64,000 nt of DNA from Apiotrichum sp. Y4204 (taxonomy: Eukaryota; Basidiomycota; Tremellomycetes; Trichosporonales; Trichosporonaceae), in the NCBI GenBank assembly GCA_025531455.1, contig JAMYHL010000103.1, positions 1 to 64,000 on the forward strand, in the 5' to 3' direction. Numbering within the stretch: position 1 is the first letter of the stretch; every line of letters starts with the position of its first letter. The notes under the pieces were generated by a model that saw only the letters and a program-made list of their open reading frames with translations, was not told the DNA's origin and ran no database searches. Below are positions 57,452 through 64,000 of this stretch, piece after piece. The position numbers and the translations under genes are program-made.

Positions 57452-57786
57452 TCAGGCTTCAGCCTCGCGCTTCCAGCACACGGGGTTGTGGCCGCCGCCG
57501 CAGCCGCCGCCGCCGAAGCCGGGCTCAGCCTCAGCCTCTGGCTCGGGCTCGGGAACCGGCTCAGGCTCGGCTTCAGCCTCGCGCTTCCAGCACACGGGGT
57601 TGTGGCCGCCGCCGCAGCCGCCGCCGCCGAAGCCGGGCTCAGCCTCAGCGAGGGCGTCGCGCTCCTCGTTGTCTGGTGTCAGTGGCTGGATAGGAGTGGA
57701 TAGGTGCTACTGCTAAAGACAAACGTACGAGCAGGAGCGGCAATAGCCAGAGCAATGAGGGAGGTGAGGATGAGGGCGAGCTTCAT
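57452..57786 (-). CDS. Secreted Kex2/Ste13-type repeat peptide precursor (alpha-factor-like)
   Basis: A two-exon gene (57729-57786 and 57452-57672) with a 56-nt intron (GTACGT donor, CTGAC branch, CAG acceptor), coding 92 residues. Signal peptide MKLALILTSLIALAIAAPA. The rest holds two identical copies of GFGGGGCGGGHNPVCW, each preceded by EAEP and followed by KREAEA. Lys-Arg fits Kex2 cleavage. The residues between the KR and copy 2 are ten consecutive X-Ala/X-Pro pairs (EA EA EP EP VP EP EP EA EA EP), the substrate of Ste13-type dipeptidyl aminopeptidase. Copy 1 is preceded by DA LA EA EP. The predicted product is a 16-mer with two Cys. It stands where only a meaningless plus-strand Ala/Leu frame is open. 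The product resembles ascomycete alpha pheromones; a quorum or other signalling peptide is the alternative. Confidence 0.85.
57455..57532 (-). repeat. Peptide repeat unit, copy 2 (78 nt)
   Basis: 26 codons (EAEP, the 16-mer, KREAEA) read from 57532 to 57455. The DNA is identical to copy 1 at 57569-57646. The stop codon follows at once. Confidence 0.9.
57569..57646 (-). repeat. Peptide repeat unit, copy 1 (78 nt)
   Basis: Direct repeat of 57455-57532 with period 114 nt, base-for-base identical, including the Gly codons (all GGC). Confidence 0.9.
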
Positions 57787-57892
57787 TGTGAGGTTTCGAA
57801 GTAGGTATGTGAGGTATTGAGCGCGAGATGCTTGGATCGCTGCGACTGGGTAGAATGGAGCCTGGGGATAAGAGATGGGTCGTATGCCGCCC

Positions 57893-57900
57893 CTTTTATC
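57893..57900 (-). promoter_or_regulatory. TATA-like element of the peptide gene
   Basis: GATAAAAG on the minus strand, about 107-114 nt upstream of the peptide ATG (57786). Confidence 0.4.
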
Positions 57901-58209
57901 TCTCCTCGGTCGTTGGAGTGTAGCGCTTGTACATCAGACCTTGTTGGTCGCCCCAGCCTGGAGCATCAGACTTGGAGACAGGCAGCGCAGCTGGGTTCAC
58001 CTCGCCGAAGCCTCCCAGAACACCCACCGTCGCCAGCTCATACAGATCTCGTCGGTGAGGTAACCGTCAATGTCATCGTATCTCGATCCGCGTTCGAGGG
58101 TCACTTGGGATCTTGGGTTTACTTCCGATGCCGTACAGGTAAAGGAACGACTGGCAGCACATGTACTGTAAACCCAAAGCTGCACCGAGCGCCAGCGACG
58201 CAACGCTGT

Positions 58210-58495
58210 TCGAGATCCCCGACTCGTAACCCAAACCATACAGTATGGCATCCGGATCTGAGGTTCTGGCACGGACGAGTGGGAGCTGGGAGACGGGGCT
58301 GACGGCTCTCGAGATGTCCCACTCGTAATTTGCACCCTAAAGTATGACCTTCGGATCTGACGGCTTGAACAAACGAAGGCCGCATGCGAGCTGGGAGCTG
58401 GAAGCTCGGAGCTGGAAGTTGCTTCCGGCGATATCGCTCCTCAAGATGCTTTCTCGTAACCTGAACCCTCCAGTATGTCAATCGGATCTGAGGCC
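58210..58495. repeat. Three degenerate tandem units of about 100-130 bp
   Basis: Each unit contains a segment of the form CGAGAT-n-TCGTAA-n-AGTATG-n-CGGATCTGA. The cores lie at 58224-58263, 58323-58363 and 58453-58493. The intervening DNA has repeated GAGCTGGGAGCTGGAAG words. One minus frame stays open through all three, giving three related protein segments, but no start, signal or domain supports a gene. Confidence 0.6.
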
Positions 58496-59500
58496 CTTGG
58501 ATAACTGAAAGGTGAGGGCGCGGACTGCAGGGTCGATCATCACTCAAGATCATTCATGAGTCATCAAACAGTCGATAAGGCTTCAGAGATCTGTCTCCTA
58601 GCGGAGACTTTCGGTTTCCGCTCGGAGACTTGTGCCTCGTTCCTCGTTCCACTCCCACAAGGTCACAAACGGGGGTTGAAGTGGTCAGGCATGACAGAAA
58701 TCGGCAACCCCGCATGTCAGAAGACTACGCGGATCCCAGGATTGTGACGTCGATGTGGAGTCGGGTACCGTCAGCGACAGAGGCATGGCCAATGGGGAAG
58801 ATAGTCGGCGGGACGGGGGTAGCTGGCAATACATGCAGCACAAACCCGTGGTACCAGGCCATCGATGACCCACTGCGCTCCCTCGACATCTCCCCAACGC
58901 ATACGAGAGCCGTTCCTCACGAACGTAGCGGAGGATTGGCCGGGACTGGCTTTTCAGGTTACAGCCTCAGTGGGATAAACTGCGAGCTTTAAAGCTACCG
59001 CCGGAGATGGGTCATCGAGTGGGCCAGAACCCCGGAGATACGGTCTTCAAGCTGTGATGAGCGACAAGTAGCTGGGCGTAGAAGGGCACGTTTGAGGCTC
59101 GCGGCACGAGGGACTGTCGGGGCCGCGTGTCCTTTGTATTTTCGATCGAACGCAGTATCGCTCTCGTCCCGTCTCCTAGCTGCTGCGATCCTTGAAGATG
59201 GGGGGAATATGCCCTTGTTTATCGACCTCGTCAGTCGTGATCAGAAGTAAAATTCCGTTTGGGGTAGAAGTGTCAGTGTCATAGGTCGGAGGGTCCCAAC
59301 GGCCTTCAGAGCCTGAAATCCGGTAAAGTGTCCGGGCCGGAACGCCGACAGCGTCAGTAATCAGTACTCTCTTGCAGAGTCGGCTTGTTTGCAGTATCTG
59401 AGACTTTGTTACAAGGGTCGCTAGTGACACAAGCCGCGACTGACCGAGACGCGCTTATCCTACCACGAGGCGCGACGCGTCTGTCTGGAGTTGTTTATCC

Positions 59501-59528
59501 TTGGACATCAGATTTCCGCGATACGCCG
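59501..59528. repeat. 28-bp direct repeat, copy 1
   Basis: Matches 59728-59755 at 27 of 28 bases (starts TTGGACATCAGATTTCC). A CGACGCGTC word also precedes both copies, at 25-30 and 10-15 bp. Confidence 0.7.
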
Positions 59529-59727
59529 CACTTTTGCGCGCCCTCGAGCTGATGGCCAAACGTGCGGGCCGCAGCGGCGTCTTGTAAAGACTTATCCATG
59601 AATTATCTCGGTCATGAATAAACGCAGCAGGCCACCATCCACGTAAGAGAACGAGATGCAAATGAACCAAGTGAACCAAAGTATCACAGAACAAGCGATA
59701 TCCTGGTAGCTCGAACGACGCGTCCAG

Positions 59728-59755
59728 TTGGACATTAGATTTCCGCGATACGCCG
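59728..59755. repeat. 28-bp direct repeat, copy 2
   Basis: One mismatch to 59501-59528 (TTGGACATTAGATTTCC start); spacing 227 bp. Confidence 0.7.
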
Positions 59756-60567
59756 TCCCGAATCACACCATTCAGGTGATAACGGCCCGGATGCCACGGC
59801 CGCACGGCATGGAGCACGTAGGGAGATTGGAGAACGGGCGGATGGAGGATGGAGGATGGAGGATGTAGCGGAGTGCGGAGTGTGATTGTTTGTGTCGGTA
59901 GGAGATTGTACCGCACGTATTGTTTGGTGGGTCGTCTTCCTGGCTGGGGCCGGAAGATCCGGGGCCGGTTGGCTTACTGCATGGGACTGGTGAAGCCGGC
60001 GCCGGGTATGCCGCCATACACCCAGGCCCTCGGTCTCGCTTCAGCGGCAACCTTCTAGGACACCGAGCTGGGAGCCAGGGCAGTACAGTGTGTGGCCATG
60101 CGTACAAGGGCCATGCAGGGGGGTGGGCAATGCATACAGAAAGTCAGCTGAGACTGTGGTCATGCGCGGGTTCGGGTGGGCTGGTCTGGTATGGTGCATG
60201 AAATTAGCCGCACTGCGAGCCACGAGAGTTGCCGACAGCAAAGGCCAAAGGTGTCACGGGGTCGACGGACGTTAGATGGCCGCTCACCGCGGTCGTCATG
60301 CTCTGAACACATGCATGTTCCCAGTTCGCTAGCAGCCGTGCAGCTCGAGCTGAGCCAGCAGAGAGTCTCCGCCGCCCGGAACACGCACGCGGGACATGTT
60401 GCGCGGGGCTCTGCACCGAGGCTGTGAGCCGTGAGATTACTTCATATACCCAGCAGGTGACTCTTGTCATTCCCATCATCCACACCTCCTCCAGCTTCTT
60501 CAGCTTCCACCTCGACGAAGACTCTACCGACTCTAGACACTGCAGAACCAGACTACATCAATTCACT

Positions 60568-62044
60568 ATGGCGCCTCCTCTTTCTGATCTCGCAATCCAC
60601 ATTATCGGTGCCGGGTGAGTAGAGATGCGCGGGATGTGGGGAGAATGTGATCCCACCGCCCGGAGCAGCAGCCACCATCACAAGAAACCTTGCTAACATG
60701 CAGAATGGGCGGCATGGGCTCGGCGGTCTCGTTCGCCAAGCAGGGCTTTACGAACATCCACGTGTGGGAGGCCGCCCCCGCCATCGGCGAGGTCGGCGCG
60801 GGTATCAACATCCCGCCCAACCTTGCGCGTGTGCTCGACAACTGGGGCGTGCTCGACGTGTGTGCCGGCGAGGGCGTGGACATTACCACTGCCAACGTGC
60901 TTGGTGAGTAGCCCGCGCGAGGCCAGCGAGCTTGGTATCAGAATCCAGAGCTGACTCCTCAGACTGTGCTACCGACAAAATCCTCACGAGCGTGTCGTAC
61001 AAGGGCTACATGAAGGAGAACTACGGATACCCGTTTACGACTGTGCACCGTGCGGCGCTGCAGAAGTGCCTCATTGTGGGTGCTGAGCGCTCGGGCGTCG
61101 TCAAGCTTCACCTCGGCAACTTTATCACCGAGTACGACTTTGACAAGACGCGGTTCCAGGTCAAGGACCGGACAACGAACGAGATGCAGTGGATCCAGGC
61201 GGACGTGATCATTGCTGCCGACGGCGTCAAGTCCAAGGCCCGCGAGGCAATGTATGCCCGCACGGGAATCAAGGACGAGGTGGAGGACACTGGCCAGGCC
61301 GCATACCGTATCATGGTGCGCCGCTCCGCGATCAACGAGGACCCCGAGCTCGTCCCCTTCTTCACCGGCACGCAGAGCTACCGCTGGGTCGGCGCGCGCC
61401 GTCACATTATCGCGTACCCGATCGAGAAGGGCGACCTGTTCAACATGAGCACGACGCAGCCCGACCGCCGCTTCGTCCAGGCCGACACGTGGACCGCCGT
61501 TGGATCCAAGGACGAGATGCTCAAGACGTTCCACGACTTTTGCCCGCGTGTCCAGAAGCTCCTCAACCTCGTCCCCGAGGGCGAGGTCCTCGAGTGGAAG
61601 CTCCGCGTGCACAAGCCCCTCCCCCAGTGGGTGGACGGCAACGCCGCGCTCGTCGGCGACGCATGCCACCCCACGCTCCCGCACATTGCCCAGGGCGCCG
61701 CGCAGGCCATTGAGGATGCCGCGTGCCTCGGCGTCGTGCTCTCCAAGATCACCTCCAAGGACGAGATTCACGCCGCCCTCGAGGTGTACCAGCGCATCCG
61801 CAAGCCGCGCACCGACTGGGCCGTCATGACCGCCGCGGAGAACAGCAAGGGTCTGCTCACCGAGGACCGCGAGTCGGTCCTCGCCGCGTTCCAGTCGGCC
61901 AACGAGGGCGCCAACCCCGACAAGATGATCTCGCGCGAAGTCCACGACAAGCTCTTCCTGTACGACGTGACCAAGGAGTCGGAGAAGGCGTTCGACGCCC
62001 TCTTCCGCGAAGAGAAGGCCAAGGCCCCCGCTGCCCGCATGTGA
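60568..62044 (+). CDS. FAD-dependent monooxygenase, salicylate-hydroxylase-like
   Basis: A class A flavoprotein monooxygenase that hydroxylates an aromatic substrate using NAD(P)H and O2; salicylate to catechol is the nearest named reaction. About 450 residues in three exons. The first splice builds the FAD Rossmann motif IIGAGMGGMGSAVSFAKQGF and then HVWEAAPAIGEVGAGINIPP. The second joins NVL to DCATDKILTSV. Further landmarks: FTTVHRAALQKCL, DVIIAADGVKSKAREAM (DG motif) and the flavin-binding NAALVGDACHPTLPHIAQGA, then QAIEDAACLGVVL. C-terminus KAPAARM. Likely cytosolic. Together with the nearby aldehyde dehydrogenase it hints at aromatic catabolism. Confidence 0.9.
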
Positions 62045-62689
62045 GAGAGCCGAGTGTGTGATAGAGCGCGGGAGGACGTTGTGTATAACCTGGATCAGTA
62101 TCATTCATCGTAGTTTCTGTTCGTTGGGCATTGGATTGTATGCAATACTAGCATGCGAGAGAAGGAGCACAGAGTACTGTACAAGGAGAGCGCGAGGCGG
62201 TCTATGGCACGCACGCACTCGACTGTGTGCACATGCGAATAGGCCAGACAGGAGACGAGACAAAAATCACACACGTACAGGCAAAGTGTGCCAGTCGTGG
62301 CCTTTATGTTCAAACATGTTCCAATCTGCAACGCTCTTGCGACCTCTTCCTCCGGACTCCTCCGGCAGCCCCCATGCCGATATCATAGATTGGATCTCTT
62401 ATGATCTCTCCCAATGAGCACATGCACAGAGTGTCCCAGTCGCAGAATCACAATGCCGAAGAGGCAACTGGCAGCGGACAGCGTTATCACGGCATCATCG
62501 CCACGATACTCAATCAGCGCGGGCCATCGCCTGTCCCTCGTCCCTCGGTGTTGTCGTCGTCACATCCTCGTCTTATCCGAGCACGCGAGCACAATATTCT
62601 CCAGAAATCCAGAACTCCATCTTTTCTTTGTATCTCTATAATGTACATGTACAAATCCGCACGATGTCGCCCGGTCCCGCCAACCCGCG
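62045..62689. other. Intergenic
   Basis: 645 bp between two plus-strand genes; no gene, RNA or repeat recognised. Confidence 0.4.
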
Positions 62690-63736
62690 ATGGACGCCAC
62701 AGCCTACCCGCACCTCCTGGACGCGATCATCGCGTCCTCCGCCCCATCAGCCCTCTTGGTCCTCCGGCGCGTCTCCCGCGACGCAAAGAAACGCGCCGAA
62801 CAAATCCTCACAGCCAACCTCGCGCTCTCGATTCGCCGCTTCACGCGGCTCGGCGGCTTCGAGGTCGACGTCCGCTCGCTGTACCCCCGCGGCGCGCCCG
62901 TGTCCCGCATACAAGGCAATCTGACCGCATGGATCGGCGCGACGCCTACCCCGCTGCCACTGTCCATCCGCTTCACTGCCGTCGGGGTACTCACCATCTG
63001 GGCGCCGCTCGAGCCCGCCGAACGCAATGTACCCGGACACGCGGATGTTTCTCACTTTCTCGCGCCGCTGACGCCCCGCCTTACGCGTCTCACTGACGTG
63101 CACACCGCGCAGCCAGAGTATCCCCCGTCTCCTGTCGTAGGGTTCACGCACCTTCCCGAGTGCCCGAGTCCGGCGTTCGCCCCGCTCGCGCTGCATCTCT
63201 GCGCCGCGGCGTTGCCCGTGATTGTCCACATCACACTCCACTCGGGGCACTACATCATGCCGTACAGCGCGCCGCTGCGTCCGCGTCTGCCTGATGCCGC
63301 GTCGATAGTCGTTGTATTCGACTACCGGTCCTTCTCCCATGAGCAGCGCTCGGTACTTGCCGATGCACGGGTGATCAGCGAGGTGCCCGAGGCGGACGAC
63401 GAGCTCGCGAGTTTGGTGGACGCGATGGCCGTCTCCAAAGCAGGATTTACCCTCGTTGGCGCGGAAGAGATCGGCCATGTTCTCGCCGCCCGCTCGCCCG
63501 CGTACCGAGACGGCCTGTGGAGAGCTGGTGGGGACGTCTGCGCGTACCTCGCTGCCAGAGTCAGAGAGCGGCGGCGCCACTTTGCGTTCGATGGAGTAGT
63601 GGCAGAGCCCGACTCCCTGCCATTCACGGCCGTCACTTACCCCGAGTACGCTGCGCGAGTTGGGAACACGACTTTCCAGCTCGTCACGATAGAGCACATA
63701 CATTCTCGGTCGCTGTTGCGCGACCTTGAACTGTGA
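62690..63736 (+). CDS. F-box-like orphan protein
   Basis: A single-exon frame of 348 residues starting MDATAYPHLLDAIIASSAPS and ALLVLRRVSRDAKKRAEQIL, which looks like a short F-box-type helix pair (hydrophobic YPHLLDAII, then LLVLRRVSR). The rest alternates beta-like and leucine-rich stretches without a recognisable domain (HITLHSGHYIMP; SIVVVFDYRSFSHEQR). Such orphan F-box-like proteins form large variable families in basidiomycete yeasts; that assignment is by resemblance only. Codon use matches neighbours, and no splice site is needed. Alternative starts upstream are out of frame. Confidence 0.65.
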   Translation: MDATAYPHLLDAIIASSAPSALLVLRRVSRDAKKRAEQILTANLALSIRRFTRLGGFEVDVRSLYPRGAPVSRIQGNLTAWIGATPTPLPLSIRFTAVGVLTIWAPLEPAERNVPGHADVSHFLAPLTPRLTRLTDVHTAQPEYPPSPVVGFTHLPECPSPAFAPLALHLCAAALPVIVHITLHSGHYIMPYSAPLRPRLPDAASIVVVFDYRSFSHEQRSVLADARVISEVPEADDELASLVDAMAVSKAGFTLVGAEEIGHVLAARSPAYRDGLWRAGGDVCAYLAARVRERRRHFAFDGVVAEPDSLPFTAVTYPEYAARVGNTTFQLVTIEHIHSRSLLRDLEL

Positions 63737-63840
63737 TTGATCTCTAGCATATCCTGTAGCCCCACTGATCTGTACTCTGGCATGTTATACTCTGTACGTC
63801 TCGATGCATCCAAACACCCGAATAAAAGTTACAACTGGGA

Positions 63841-64000
63841 TTACAGGGGGAAGCCGGTGTATGCGAGGGCCATGTCTGCCTCGGCCTGGGGGTTGGACAC
63901 GATGCGTGTGAGGCGGGCAATCTGGAGCTTGTCCTCGAACGGCGTGCTCTCGGGATTGGTGTGGAGGAGGTTTGTCATGTCGTACGAGAAGCGCTCGGCC
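63841..64000 (-). CDS. 3' end of an unidentified gene (partial)
   Basis: The minus strand is open from the window edge to a TAA at 63841-63843. The last residues read AERFSYDMTNLLHTNPESTP, FEDKLQIARLTRIVSNPQAE and ADMALAYTGFPL. The codons are strongly C/G-ending as in the good genes here, so this is very probably the final exon of a real gene. I do not recognise the family from 53 residues. Confidence 0.7.
   Translation of the reverse strand, partial: AERFSYDMTNLLHTNPESTPFEDKLQIARLTRIVSNPQAEADMALAYTGFPL

Larger units (their letters stand above)
57901..60567. other. Gene-poor stretch with degenerate repeats
   Basis: About 2.7 kb with no supported gene. It holds three degenerate tandem units (58210-58495), a 28-bp direct repeat pair (59501 and 59728) and a GGATGGA tandem near 59841-59866. 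Confidence 0.45.

Noticed and set aside
57413..57703. Plus-strand 96-codon Ala/Leu-rich frame over the peptide gene
   Set aside because: It is the antisense shadow of the duplicated peptide units; the minus strand gives signal peptide, Kex2 sites and a proper intron.
55389..62044. RiPP (dikaritin/ustiloxin-like) biosynthetic cluster around the peptide gene
   Set aside because: No DUF3328/UstYa-type oxidase or transporter is visible, and the core peptide lacks the Tyr/Phe pattern usual for those precursors.
60959..62104. 381-codon minus-strand frame
   Set aside because: Antisense to the FAD monooxygenase; no domain.
1..64000. Transposons, CRISPR arrays, viral insertions, rRNA
   Set aside because: No transposase, reverse transcriptase, integrase, terminal repeats, regularly spaced repeats, capsid-like or rRNA sequence could be recognised in any frame.

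Overview
The window is nuclear DNA from a basidiomycete fungus. I infer Tremellomycetes, most likely a Trichosporonales-type yeast. The reasons are intron-rich genes with very short GT-AG introns (many 34-60 nt) and typical fungal families: UNC93-like transporter, Zn2Cys6 regulator, DUF1996 secreted protein, AAAP permease, salicylate-hydroxylase-like monooxygenase. There are no operons, ribosome binding sites or CRISPR arrays. Exon models were made by hand from splice sites, reading phase and recalled family motifs; where exon lengths are given, their sums were checked to be in frame.

Left third (1-30 kb). A tRNA-Gly is followed by a neutral amino acid permease, an UNC93-like transporter, a small bZIP factor and a secreted GH18 protein, all on the minus strand. 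Next is a divergent pair of paralogous single-pass membrane proteins (12.6-17.1 kb), then an IlvD/Edd sugar-acid dehydratase. A 3.7-kb stretch without recognisable genes leads to a Thr-rich secreted protein, a peroxisomal thiolase with a PTS2 signal, and a DUF1996 secreted protein.

Middle (30-53 kb). This is a dense housekeeping block: Pol III subunit RPC4, inorganic pyrophosphatase, a TatD-family hydrolase, Swi5, IST1, FMC1, a purine phosphoribosyltransferase, the tRNA 2'-phosphotransferase TPT1, the polyadenylation factor FIP1, a small ATP-dependent DNA ligase, a Ser/Pro/His-rich hypothetical protein and a Zn2Cys6 transcription factor.

Right end (53-64 kb). This part is accessory: an aldehyde dehydrogenase, a tiny hidden secreted-peptide precursor, a repeat-bearing gene-poor stretch, a salicylate-hydroxylase-like monooxygenase, an F-box-like orphan and the 3' end of an unidentified gene. 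The peptide gene (57452-57786, minus) is the most striking item. It encodes a signal peptide and two identical copies of a 16-residue Gly-rich peptide ending in Cys-Trp. Each copy is followed by Lys-Arg, and a run made only of X-Ala/X-Pro dipeptides lies between them. That is the Kex2/Ste13 processing logic of ascomycete alpha-factor pheromones, which is unexpected in a basidiomycete, where canonical mating pheromones are farnesylated CaaX peptides.
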